Translations under genes and position numbers: made by a program
The notes under the pieces: model-generated
Database searches by the model: none
Told to the model about the DNA's origin: nothing
What the model saw: the letters and a program-made list of their open reading frames with translations, nothing else
NCBI GenBank assembly: GCA_002718735.1
Contig: PBFR01000027.1
Location: forward strand, 1-26,043
Direction of reading: 5' to 3'
Origin: Halobacteriovoraceae bacterium
GTDB lineage: Bacteria; Bdellovibrionota; Bacteriovoracia; Bacteriovoracales; Bacteriovoracaceae
DNA length: 26,043 nucleotides
Shown here: positions 14,016 to 21,059 of the stretch, in pieces
Layout of the letters: each line of letters begins with the position of its first letter
Numbering within the stretch: the stretch's first letter is position 1

Positions 14016-14804
14016 TTATAAAACTTTTGCTTCTTCTCTAAGAAGCTTAACAACTTCTGCAACAACTTCTTGTTGCTTAGCCTCATCTGTCGCGTCAAAT
14101 TTCTTCCCAGGTGGTTTTTCTGGAGGAAGTTTGAAATCGCTATACTTAAGCCTTTTGTCGTCTTCTGAAACGCCAACATCTGCTAGAGTAAGTTGTTGCA
14201 TCGGCTTTCTCTTTGCCTTCATAATACCAGGAAGAGAAGCGTATCTTGGAGTATTAATGCCCTTGTTAGTTGCAAGAACACATGGAGTTGAAACCTCGTA
14301 AACTTCCAGTGCTCCACCTTCGATTTCTCTTTTTACTGAAATATTTTCACCGCTTTTTTCATAGCCCACGATTACTGAAACCGCTGGAAGGTCGAGCATT
14401 TGTGCAAGAACTTGAGGAACTTGAAGAGCGTCGTCGTCAATACCTTGCTTGCCTGCGAAGATAATGTCAGGTTGCTTTCCTGTTTTCTCAATGCCACCCT
14501 TAAGTGCTTTAGCGATTGTGTATGAGTCTAGGTTGTCATCAGCCTCTACTAGAACTGCATCATCAGCTCCCATTGCTAATGCTGTTCTAAGTGCTTCTGT
14601 GTCTTTAACACCGCCTACTCTTACAACTGTAACTGTTGAACCTGGGTTGTCCGCCTTAACAAGTAGTGCCTGCTCAACTGCAAATTCATCGTAAGGGTTC
14701 ATAATCCACTTGATAGACGTGGTTTCAATAAATGTTCCGTCAGCATTAGGCTGTACCTTTGTTTCGGTGTCCGGAACTTGCTTTACACAAACAAAAATGT
14801 TCAT
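14016..14804 (-). CDS. etfB: Electron transfer flavoprotein, beta subunit
   Basis: The AMP-binding partner of EtfA, 262 aa, a standard length for the group. Hallmarks: NIFVCVKQVPDTETKVQ at the N terminus, the MNPYDEFAVEQALL helix, VTVVRVGG, ALAMGADDAVLVE, IIFAGKQGIDDDALQVPQVLAQMLDLP, and the C-terminal recognition loop region ATNKGINTPRYASLPGIMKAKRKP, which docks with dehydrogenases. ATG 14804 has an AAGGAG ribosome site. It is 24 bases downstream of the acyl-CoA dehydrogenase gene on the same strand, so dehydrogenase and ETF are made together. Confidence 0.98.
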   Translation of the reverse strand: MNIFVCVKQVPDTETKVQPNADGTFIETTSIKWIMNPYDEFAVEQALLVKADNPGSTVTVVRVGGVKDTEALRTALAMGADDAVLVEADDNLDSYTIAKALKGGIEKTGKQPDIIFAGKQGIDDDALQVPQVLAQMLDLPAVSVIVGYEKSGENISVKREIEGGALEVYEVSTPCVLATNKGINTPRYASLPGIMKAKRKPMQQLTLADVGVSEDDKRLKYSDFKLPPEKPPGKKFDATDEAKQQEVVAEVVKLLREEAKVL

Positions 14805-14828
14805 TCTAAAACTCCTTCTTATAAAAAA

Positions 14829-15968
14829 TTATTTTCCTAAAACTTCTCTTGCAATAACAAGTCTTTGTATTTGGCTAGTACCCTCGTAAATCTGAATGAG
14901 TTTTGCATCCCTCATGAGTTTTTCTACAGGGTACTCTTTGCTATAACCGTATCCGCCATATATTTGTACAGCATCAGTCGTATTTTGCATACACGAATCG
15001 GCGGCAAAAGCTTTTGCATAAGAGGCTACTTCGGTATTTCGCTCACCGTTATCAAGTAGCCAAGCGGCTTTATGCACCAAGAGTCTAGATGCTTCTGTCT
15101 TCATAGCTATATCTGCTATCATGAATTGAATCGCTTGATGCTTTGAAATAGGAACACCAAATTGACTTCTTTGCTTTGAATATTCTCTGACACAATCAAG
15201 AGCTCTTTGTGAACCCCCAACAGCACTTGAAGCAACAAGAGGTCTTGAATGGTCCAAAGTTTTCATAGCAATGCTCCAGGCCTCTCCAGGTTTTCCTAAC
15301 ATATTTTCTTTTGGAACTTTCACATTCTCAAATTGAATCGATCTGGTGTCGGAAGAGCGGTGTCCCATTTTCTCTTCTTTCTTTCCCATAACAATGCCTT
15401 CTAAATCCGAAGGTACAACAACGGCGCAGAGTCCTTTATGCTTTAAATTAGGGTCCATTGTTCCGTAGACTACAAATTGATGTGCCTTGGATGCATTTGT
15501 AATCCACATCTTTGAACCGTTTAAAATCCAGTGATCGCCACCATCTTTGATTGTTGTCTTTATACCTGCTGCGTCTGATCCGTTACCTGGTTCAGTTAGA
15601 CAGAATGCAGCTATCTTAAACTCTTCAGTAAATGGCCGAAGAAACTTTTCTTTCTGTTCACTTGTCCCGGCAATTACGATTGGAAGAAGGGCCAGGTCAT
15701 TTGCCATAAAGGAAGTGTTCATTCCCATACATCCATAGGCTAGTGCCTCGCCTATGACAACTGAGTCAAGTGCTGTGAAACCAGCACCTCCGAACTCTGC
15801 CGGTATGCAAGTGTTAACTAGTCCAAGCTCCCAGGCCTTTTTAAATTCATTTTCTGGAAAAATTTCTTTTTCGTCGTACTCCTGTGCCTTGGGTATCATT
15901 TCGTTTTTGGCAAACTTCATTGCCATTTCACGCATTTCTAATTGTTCAGTTGATAATTTAAAATTCAT
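14829..15968 (-). CDS. Acyl-CoA dehydrogenase (short/medium-chain type)
   Basis: A 379-aa FAD enzyme that oxidises acyl-CoA to trans-2-enoyl-CoA in beta-oxidation and hands electrons to ETF. Conserved features: LTEPGNGSDAAGI (the FAD/substrate loop), WILNGSKMWITNASKA, the middle RSSDTRSIQFENVKVPKENMLG, RSQFGVPISKHQAIQFMIADIA, DAVQIYGGYGYSKEYPVEKLMRDAK, and IYEGTSQIQRLVIARE. The catalytic base is Glu362 (YEGT), the position used by medium- and short-chain enzymes. Overall it resembles MCAD most, but chain-length specificity is not readable here. ATG 15968 overlaps the folK stop (ATGA) with GAGGAG upstream, so it is coupled to folK. Confidence 0.95.
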   Translation of the reverse strand: MNFKLSTEQLEMREMAMKFAKNEMIPKAQEYDEKEIFPENEFKKAWELGLVNTCIPAEFGGAGFTALDSVVIGEALAYGCMGMNTSFMANDLALLPIVIAGTSEQKEKFLRPFTEEFKIAAFCLTEPGNGSDAAGIKTTIKDGGDHWILNGSKMWITNASKAHQFVVYGTMDPNLKHKGLCAVVVPSDLEGIVMGKKEEKMGHRSSDTRSIQFENVKVPKENMLGKPGEAWSIAMKTLDHSRPLVASSAVGGSQRALDCVREYSKQRSQFGVPISKHQAIQFMIADIAMKTEASRLLVHKAAWLLDNGERNTEVASYAKAFAADSCMQNTTDAVQIYGGYGYSKEYPVEKLMRDAKLIQIYEGTSQIQRLVIAREVLGK

Positions 15969-16444
15969 AATCTCCTCAATTGCCTGTCCACAGGGAAGGC
16001 CTCGTGATCAAAATCTGTTTCGACAAAAAGTTTTTTCGAAAGCGACTTATAAAAAGGTAGCTCCATCAGAGGTTTTGCTACAAAAGCACGGTCTTGCCAC
16101 CTCGGATGGGGCACCTTTAAATTCTCTTGTTGAATTTTAATTTCGCCCCAAAAAATAATATCCATGTCAATTAACCTTGGACCTTTGTCTATATCTCTGA
16201 CCCGGCCAAGTTGTTTTTCATATTCTAATAAGATGAGCATAACCTTTTCGGGTGAAATCTCTGGAAGTTTAAACTCCAAGACCTGATTTAAGAAGTCAGG
16301 TTGGTCCATGTAATCTACAGCTGGGGAGGAATAAATTCTACTCTCTGCAATAAAATCAAACGTTTGACTAATTTTTGATTTAGCATTGTCCAGGTTTAGA
16401 AACCTGTCGCCTATATTTGAACCTGTGGCTATGATAAGACTCAT
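15965..16444 (-). CDS. folK: HPPK: 6-hydroxymethyl-7,8-dihydropterin pyrophosphokinase
   Basis: A 159-aa cytoplasmic enzyme that transfers pyrophosphate from ATP to 6-hydroxymethyl-dihydropterin in folate synthesis. Seen: ATGSNIGDRFLNL (N terminus), SRIYSSPAVDYMDQPDFLNQV (pterin loop), LEYEKQLGRVRDIDKGPRLIDMDIIFWG (the signature with ATP- and Mg-binding residues, D-x-D), and PHPRWQDRAFVAKPLMEL. All catalytic residues seem intact and the length is normal. ATG 16444 has no clear ribosome site. It starts 22 bases after the mini-lipoprotein gene and overlaps the acyl-CoA dehydrogenase start by 4 bases; no other folate gene is nearby, so the coupling to fatty-acid oxidation is unusual. Confidence 0.95.
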   Translation of the reverse strand: MSLIIATGSNIGDRFLNLDNAKSKISQTFDFIAESRIYSSPAVDYMDQPDFLNQVLEFKLPEISPEKVMLILLEYEKQLGRVRDIDKGPRLIDMDIIFWGEIKIQQENLKVPHPRWQDRAFVAKPLMELPFYKSLSKKLFVETDFDHEAFPVDRQLRRL

Positions 16445-16466
16445 GGAACAATAATATCAGCTTTTG

Positions 16467-16652
16467 CTAATTCTTTTTCTGTTCTAGATCATCATTATTT
16501 TCTTCTGAGTCATTAATGTACTGTTTATCAAGCTTAAATTCATAAGATTGTGGAATTGAAGGCAAGGCCGTGTTGGCAGGAGCTGAAGGTGCAGTCTTAA
16601 CTCCACATGCTGAAGATAAAATTAGTGAGACTAGAATAATTTTAGAATTCAA
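16467..16652 (-). CDS. LptM/YifL-like small lipoprotein
   Basis: A 61-aa lipoprotein: signal MNSKIILVSLILSSAC with lipobox SSAC and Cys16, followed by GVKTAPSAPANTALPSIP. The CG-x-K-x-x-P start of the mature chain resembles the CGxKGPL motif of LptM (YifL), which in Gammaproteobacteria helps assemble the LptDE complex, though GP is replaced by TAP here. The rest is Pro-rich then acidic and probably disordered. The start is TTG at 16650-16652 with GGAG six bases upstream; it lies within the last codons of the barrel gene (11-base overlap), so the two are coupled. Gene reality is well supported by the lipobox; the LptM link is suggestive. Confidence 0.7.
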   Translation of the reverse strand: MNSKIILVSLILSSACGVKTAPSAPANTALPSIPQSYEFKLDKQYINDSEENNDDLEQKKN

Positions 16653-17625
16653 TGGCAGCTCCCAGTGCGATTATATCATTTCCTAGATCAACCTTTAAAA
16701 ACCACCCTGGCACCAATCTTCTTAGTAGAGTTGCGCCAAAGACGGGCTGATCCTGTCCAAGGTCGTTAATTAAACTTTCCTCTTTAGCGTTAAGACTGGC
16801 GTCATTGCTTTGGCCAGCATCGGGACTTGAAATGTTATATATTTGAAAGCCCACATAGGGAAGAAGGTAAGAGTATAGTGGTAGTTTAAACGTGTACTTT
16901 AATCTTATAGTAAAGTTATTAATCAACGTCTGAGTACTTTGGGCTGGAAAGTTACTTAATAAAGTTCGTCCATAAAGGCCTTCCACCCAGTAATTGTCGC
17001 TAAACTGATATGCCCAACTAAAGGCCCATTGAGTGCCCACTTCAGTTTCCGTCTCTGGAAGGAGGGTGTTTTCAAAACTGTATTGTGACCAAGCTGCACC
17101 AACTACGTTATCTGGTCTAATGTATCTATTGTCCTTGGTAAAAAAATCTGTTTCTTCAACTACATCGATATCATAAAGGTCTTCTTCGGATTTAATTTGA
17201 CCCTCTTCTTCGACTTCCTTCTTTTCTTCCTTAACAAAGAGCCTTGAATCGTCGCCTTTAAGGATGCCGACCTCTAATCCCTTGCGCAGAACGCTCCATT
17301 TTTTTAGGGAGTAGATTTTAAGAATCTTGATTCCTGCTAAAGAGTCGTGAGTTTTTCCTACTAGTGCCCTTGCGACGGGATCCTTTCCTCCAAGAACCAA
17401 GGTTATAAAGTCTCCTTTATAGAGCATTTCGTTGGTATTGGTTAAAATGAAAATTTTTTGGCTTCTTGAGATTGTTCTAATCGTTTCTGTGAATATCTCA
17501 GAACTTGAACCAAGGCCCAGTGGGGAAGATATGTCGTCAACCAAGCTCTGCGCGTGAATTTTGTTTACACACAGCGCAAAAGAGACAAATGTAAGAAAAA
17601 AAGTAGTTTTTAATATTTTCGACAA
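16642..17625 (-). CDS. Outer-membrane beta-barrel protein
   Basis: A ~327-aa exported protein. A Sec signal (SKILKTTFFLTFVSFALCVNKIHA-Q, cut after residue 25) is followed by a ~100-aa alpha/beta periplasmic segment (ISRSQKIFILTNTNEMLYKGDFITLVL), an acidic linker (KEEKKEVEEEGQ), and a C-terminal ~200-aa region of alternating hydrophobic strands (YWVEGLYGRTLLSNF, FTIRLKYTFKLPLYSYLLPYVGF, GWFLKVDLGNDIIALGAAIEF). It ends in Phe, as BAM-recognised barrels do. The start is uncertain: TTG 17623-17625 has AAGGAT upstream and gives a normal signal; ATG 17646 is possible but lengthens it by seven residues; a reading from 17748 is unlikely. It heads the barrel, mini-lipoprotein, folK, dehydrogenase, etfBA run. 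No specific function recognised. Confidence 0.82.
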   Translation of the reverse strand: MSKILKTTFFLTFVSFALCVNKIHAQSLVDDISSPLGLGSSSEIFTETIRTISRSQKIFILTNTNEMLYKGDFITLVLGGKDPVARALVGKTHDSLAGIKILKIYSLKKWSVLRKGLEVGILKGDDSRLFVKEEKKEVEEEGQIKSEEDLYDIDVVEETDFFTKDNRYIRPDNVVGAAWSQYSFENTLLPETETEVGTQWAFSWAYQFSDNYWVEGLYGRTLLSNFPAQSTQTLINNFTIRLKYTFKLPLYSYLLPYVGFQIYNISSPDAGQSNDASLNAKEESLINDLGQDQPVFGATLLRRLVPGWFLKVDLGNDIIALGAAIEF

Positions 17626-17768
17626 GTTATATCCATCCTTCCACATAATTTTAAGACTTTTAGGCAACCAAGTAAACCGGTTGAGTGTATAAAAAAAAAT
17701 CAAGTGATTGACGGTTTTGCACAGGTTTTGATACCAATCCCTAGACACACAATATATTGGGGGAGTAG

Positions 17769-18443
17769 ATGTTAAACAATGCTTATAAAGAGCTATCTAG
17801 TGGTGACAATAGGCACTTCGTTGTGGTTGCTGGAAATATTGGCAGTGGAAAAACGACGCTGACAAAAAAATTGTCAAACCGTCTAGGTTGGAAGCCTTTC
17901 TTTGAATCTGTTCAAGACAATCCGTATTTGGCAGACTTCTATGACAATATGAGCCGATGGAGCTTCCCACTACAAGTTTACTTTCTAAATCATAGGTTTA
18001 ACACTCACAAAAATATTGAGTCTGGATTGGCCAGCTCGGTTCAGGATAGATCGATTTACGAAGACGCAAACATCTTTGCAAGAGCACTTTTTGAGCAAGG
18101 CGACTTGGATGCAAGAGACTACGAAAACTACTGTAAGCTATATGAATCAATGATCCAGTATTTAAATCCTCCAACATTAATGATTTTTCTTAAAAGGTCT
18201 GTTCCAAAGCTACAGGAAAGGATCCAACTAAGAGGCCGAGATTACGAACAAGCTATCCCTGTTGATTATTTGACTAAGCTGAACCAGTATTATGACGATT
18301 GGTATGATAGTTATGAACTTGGCAAGTCTCTAATTGTTGATACTGATGATTTGGACTTCCTTGAGAATGAGGATCACTTTGACAAGCTTGTTCAAAAAAT
18401 ACACGACTCAATTGATCAACAGGAAATGTTTTTCACTTACTAA
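17769..18443 (+). CDS. Deoxynucleoside kinase (dCK/dGK-like)
   Basis: A 224-aa cytoplasmic kinase that phosphorylates deoxynucleosides for nucleotide salvage, with ATP. Seen in order: P-loop GNIGSGKTTL (22-31), the FFESVQDNPYLADFY segment that binds substrate (E46), WSFPLQVYFLNHRF (64-76), the DRSIYEDA motif (93-100, equivalent to the ERS motif with catalytic acid and Arg), and the LID arginines RIQLRGRDYEQ. Length and order fit bacterial dNKs of Firmicutes and Bdellovibrionota. Whether adenosine, guanosine or cytidine is preferred cannot be told. ATG 17769 follows GGGGGAG. In a predator such an enzyme would help reuse host nucleosides (inference). Confidence 0.92.
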   Translation: MLNNAYKELSSGDNRHFVVVAGNIGSGKTTLTKKLSNRLGWKPFFESVQDNPYLADFYDNMSRWSFPLQVYFLNHRFNTHKNIESGLASSVQDRSIYEDANIFARALFEQGDLDARDYENYCKLYESMIQYLNPPTLMIFLKRSVPKLQERIQLRGRDYEQAIPVDYLTKLNQYYDDWYDSYELGKSLIVDTDDLDFLENEDHFDKLVQKIHDSIDQQEMFFTY

Positions 18444-18490
18444 ATAAAACCTCATGTTAAAAATTTCCTCGCCGATAATTTCAGGAGAAC

Positions 18491-18499
18491 TGTTATAAT
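18491..18499 (+). promoter_or_regulatory. Extended -10 promoter of the LysM lipoprotein gene
   Basis: TGTTATAAT matches the extended -10 consensus TGnTATAAT exactly. No -35 is evident, as expected for this class. Initiation near 18505-18507 would give a ~13-base leader that still holds the GAGGAG ribosome site (18507-18512). Confidence 0.65.
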
Positions 18500-18518
18500 C
18501 ACAAGCGAGGAGATTTTT

Positions 18519-19178
18519 ATGAAATATTTTACAACACTATTTATCTTATTGGGGCTTGTATCTTGTTCTGGTTCAAAATCAGTGACAGAAGATGAGTCAA
18601 TCGACGCCGGAATTGAACTAGCCGACGCTGTAGAGTTTTCTGATGAAAGCGAAGACATTATGGCCGAAACTATTCCTGAAGACTTCGCAAACTCAGAAGT
18701 TGCTGTTCAAGAAGAGCCAGCGTTTATTCAAGAACAACCTGTTCAAGAGCCTGTGATTGCTGACAACAGTGCAGTTGAGATAACTCCAACTGCAGGCATC
18801 GGTACATATACTGTTAAAGAAAATGAAACTTTGATGATGATAGCTTTTAATCTGTATGGTGATTATGCCAAGTGGAAAGAGATTGCTCAGATGAACTCAG
18901 ATGTTCTTAACGGCAACCAAGTGGCAGTGGGCACTGAGCTCAAGTACAACATGCCGGCGGAACCATTCATCTTTAACCCTAGTGGCAATCCTTATCTTGT
19001 GAAACAAGGGGACTATTTAGGAAAGGTTTCTCATAACACATACGGAACATCTAAGCATTGGAAGGCCATCTGGGATAACAATAAGCCACTTATAAAAGAC
19101 CCTAATGTTATCTTTGCAGGGTTTACAATCTACACTCCAATTCTTCAAGCAAGAGATGTTGCTTTTGAAGATATCTAA
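18519..19178 (+). CDS. Lipoprotein with two LysM peptidoglycan-binding domains
   Basis: A 219-aa lipoprotein: signal MKYFTTLFILLGLVSC with lipobox LVSC and Cys16. Residues 17-92 are a disordered acidic, Glu/Gln/Pro-rich linker. Two LysM domains follow: 96-145 (GTYTVKENETLMMIAFNLYGDYAKW..IAQMN..VAVGTELKY) and 158-207 (NPYLVKQGDYLGKVSHNTYGTSKHWKAIW..FAGFTIYTP). LysM binds GlcNAc chains of peptidoglycan, so this protein should link the outer membrane to the wall. It has no catalytic domain. GAGGAG precedes the ATG, a TGTTATAAT promoter lies just upstream, and a strong terminator follows, so it is a single-gene unit. Confidence 0.9.
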   Translation: MKYFTTLFILLGLVSCSGSKSVTEDESIDAGIELADAVEFSDESEDIMAETIPEDFANSEVAVQEEPAFIQEQPVQEPVIADNSAVEITPTAGIGTYTVKENETLMMIAFNLYGDYAKWKEIAQMNSDVLNGNQVAVGTELKYNMPAEPFIFNPSGNPYLVKQGDYLGKVSHNTYGTSKHWKAIWDNNKPLIKDPNVIFAGFTIYTPILQARDVAFEDI

Positions 19179-19200
19179 GGTAAATTATTAACTAAGATAT

Positions 19201-19231
19201 AAGCAGGCCTGGGGCCTGCTTTTTTTATTTG
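19201..19231 (+). terminator. Strong Rho-independent terminator after the LysM gene
   Basis: AAGCAGGCC (19201-19209), loop TGG, GGCCTGCTT (19213-19221), continuing into a run of eight T (19220-19227) and ATTT. It ends ~20 bases before the next start codon. Confidence 0.92.
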
Positions 19232-19251
19232 GGGTCCTTACTTTTTTTGAA

Positions 19252-20031
19252 ATGAAACTCTTACTCATCACATTTTCACTTTTTACTGTTTCTTGCTCAT
19301 TATTTACTTCTAAAAAAGAGGATAAAAAGAGTAAGAGCGTTAATCTCTCCACATATAATGCGTTAACCCCAAAAGATTTTGTGGAGCATCTTCAAGCTTT
19401 TGAAAGCTTTTACTTGAACTCTGAAAATGCAGAGCTCTATAGTTTAACAAAAAAAGAGGAAAGATTCTTGGAGGCAATCGCCAACGATATCACTAAGAAT
19501 AACGAGCTCTTTTTCACTAGCGGAAAACAACCAAGCTTCAAAGTTGTGAAGCACCCTGCACCATTTCATTTTTCGCTACCTGGGCTGAAAGTTTTCATTT
19601 CATCTGGACTTGTTTCAAAATACATAAAAAATGAAAAAATTCTATATAGTGTCATTGCATATGAACTTATAAGAAGTGAAAAAAATATTTATAGAAAGTC
19701 CCTAATCGTGCCAACAGGACATCTTACAACTTCGCGAATTTTAGGGCTTATGCGTCTAAAAACAATTGATAAAGTTGAGATTCATAAGTGGGCCTTCTAT
19801 ACTTTGAAAAGAGTTGGTATAGATCCGGATATTTATTTGTCATGGTTGCAAATTCAAAACAGAAACTCACTGGACTTTGCTGTGCAACTTGGCGATACAA
19901 GCTCGATATCAAGAGAAGAGTCTTTGTTTAAAGCTTTTTTGATAGAGCAGTCTAACGCTAAATCAAATCAGACAAAGTACGAACGATCATCCAGGGACTT
20001 TTATTCATTTGTTAACAGGTTAAAAAGGTAA
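19252..20031 (+). CDS. Lipoprotein resembling a catalytically dead M48 protease
   Basis: A 259-aa lipoprotein (signal MKLLLITFSLFTVSC, lipobox TVSC, Cys15) with a Lys/Ser-rich linker. Residues 106-143 (HFSLPGLKVFISSGLVSKYI..EKILYSVIAYELIRSE) follow the M48 pattern of NAFALPGG-x-[IV]F[VI]-x-x-GL..E-x-E-[LI]-x-x-[VL]-[LI]AHELxH, but both zinc histidines are replaced: YELIRS instead of HELxH. Further on, EIHKWAFYTLKRVGIDPDIYLSWL (176-199) mirrors the M48 E-x-x-AD..L-x-x-AG-[YI]DP segment, with the Asp lost. The fold therefore seems kept and catalysis lost. ATG 19252 has no Shine-Dalgarno and sits just after a terminator. The stop is 2 bases before amgK, so it probably leads that operon. The resemblance is by eye. 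Confidence 0.6.
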   Translation: MKLLLITFSLFTVSCSLFTSKKEDKKSKSVNLSTYNALTPKDFVEHLQAFESFYLNSENAELYSLTKKEERFLEAIANDITKNNELFFTSGKQPSFKVVKHPAPFHFSLPGLKVFISSGLVSKYIKNEKILYSVIAYELIRSEKNIYRKSLIVPTGHLTTSRILGLMRLKTIDKVEIHKWAFYTLKRVGIDPDIYLSWLQIQNRNSLDFAVQLGDTSSISREESLFKAFLIEQSNAKSNQTKYERSSRDFYSFVNRLKR

Positions 20032-20033
20032 GT

Positions 20034-21059
20034 ATGAAGCCAGAAGTTTCAGAAAGATTGTTTATTGAAGAGCTTTTTAAAAAGTCTATGGCAGAGACAA
20101 ATGTCGATTGCCCAAAGATTACAAATGTGGAAAGGCTTACAGGAGATGCTTCTACAAGAAGGTATTACAGAGTAAGGTGCTCTGTGCAATCCTATGTTGT
20201 TTGCTTGGACAACCCAAGTCAAGACGAGTTTAACTCGTTTGTGGAAACCCAAAAGTTTTTGGAAACCCATAAAATCAAAGTTCCAAAGGTAATTCATACA
20301 GACCTCTCTAAAGGCTATCTTTTGGAAGAAGACTTGGGGGATGTAACTCTCTTAAAGGCCCTTTCATCCGTGAATTCAAAGGAAAAGGAGTTCACTGTAT
20401 TCGAGAGCATTATAAATGAGCTTGTAAGAATCCACAGTATCCCTTTAAGCGAAGTGGAAAAGTCGCATGTCGGAAAGTTAAAGTTTGATTTTGAAAAGTT
20501 AATAAATGAAATAGATTTCACTGTGGATTATTTTGTTGGCAGGTTCTTGGGAATAGATGATGAAGGACTTAAACGAAGTCTTATTGAAGAGTTCTATCCA
20601 ATCTGTAAAAGGTTAAGTTCTCAGAAAATGGTTTGCACTCATAGGGACTTTCATTCGCGCAATATCATGATGAAGGGCGATGAATTTATGATTATAGACT
20701 TTCAAGATGCAAGATTGGGTATTCCACAATATGACCTGGCAAGCTTGTTGGAAGACTGTTATTACGATTTAAATGAAGAGAATAGGGAGCTGCTTAAGAG
20801 GATGTACTTTGAAAAGCTTCCTAAAGAGGTGCATGGACAAAAAGATTACGAGCAGTTCCAAGAATTGTATCGAGACATGTTGTTGCAAAGGGTCTTTAAA
20901 GCTGTAGGAAGTTTCGCTTATATCTATCATCACAGAAAAGATCATCGTTATTTAAAGTACATCGGTTTTGCAATGGAAAAATTGAAATTAGCAATGTTGG
21001 ATCAGCCAGATCTAGAAAGTCTAAAGACTAAACTTTTTAATTTATATTATGATAGTTGA
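20034..21059 (+). CDS. amgK: Anomeric MurNAc/GlcNAc kinase (AmgK-like)
   Basis: A 341-aa aminoglycoside-phosphotransferase-fold kinase (COG3178). AmgK phosphorylates C1 of N-acetylmuramate or N-acetylglucosamine in the peptidoglycan recycling route that bypasses de novo MurNAc synthesis. Seen: GDASTRRYYRV (37-47, the family N-terminal nucleotide loop), LLEEDLGD (96-103), catalytic loop HRDFHSRNIM (203-212), metal-binding IDFQDARLG (221-229, D222), and LASLLEDCYYDL. It starts 2 bases after the upstream lipoprotein gene and overlaps the nucleotidyltransferase gene by 11 bases, the same order as the known amgK-murU pairs. That partner makes AmgK the best call over a generic phosphotransferase. 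Confidence 0.85.
   Translation: MKPEVSERLFIEELFKKSMAETNVDCPKITNVERLTGDASTRRYYRVRCSVQSYVVCLDNPSQDEFNSFVETQKFLETHKIKVPKVIHTDLSKGYLLEEDLGDVTLLKALSSVNSKEKEFTVFESIINELVRIHSIPLSEVEKSHVGKLKFDFEKLINEIDFTVDYFVGRFLGIDDEGLKRSLIEEFYPICKRLSSQKMVCTHRDFHSRNIMMKGDEFMIIDFQDARLGIPQYDLASLLEDCYYDLNEENRELLKRMYFEKLPKEVHGQKDYEQFQELYRDMLLQRVFKAVGSFAYIYHHRKDHRYLKYIGFAMEKLKLAMLDQPDLESLKTKLFNLYYDS

Noticed and set aside
15754..16140. 128-aa open frame on the plus strand opposite acd/folK
   Set aside because: It is antisense to two strongly supported genes and has no ribosome site or recognisable domain.
18466..18511. TCCTCGC/GCGAGGA stem that would hide the LysM ribosome site
   Set aside because: The TGTTATAAT promoter at 18491-18499 lies between the arms, so the upstream arm would not be in the transcript.
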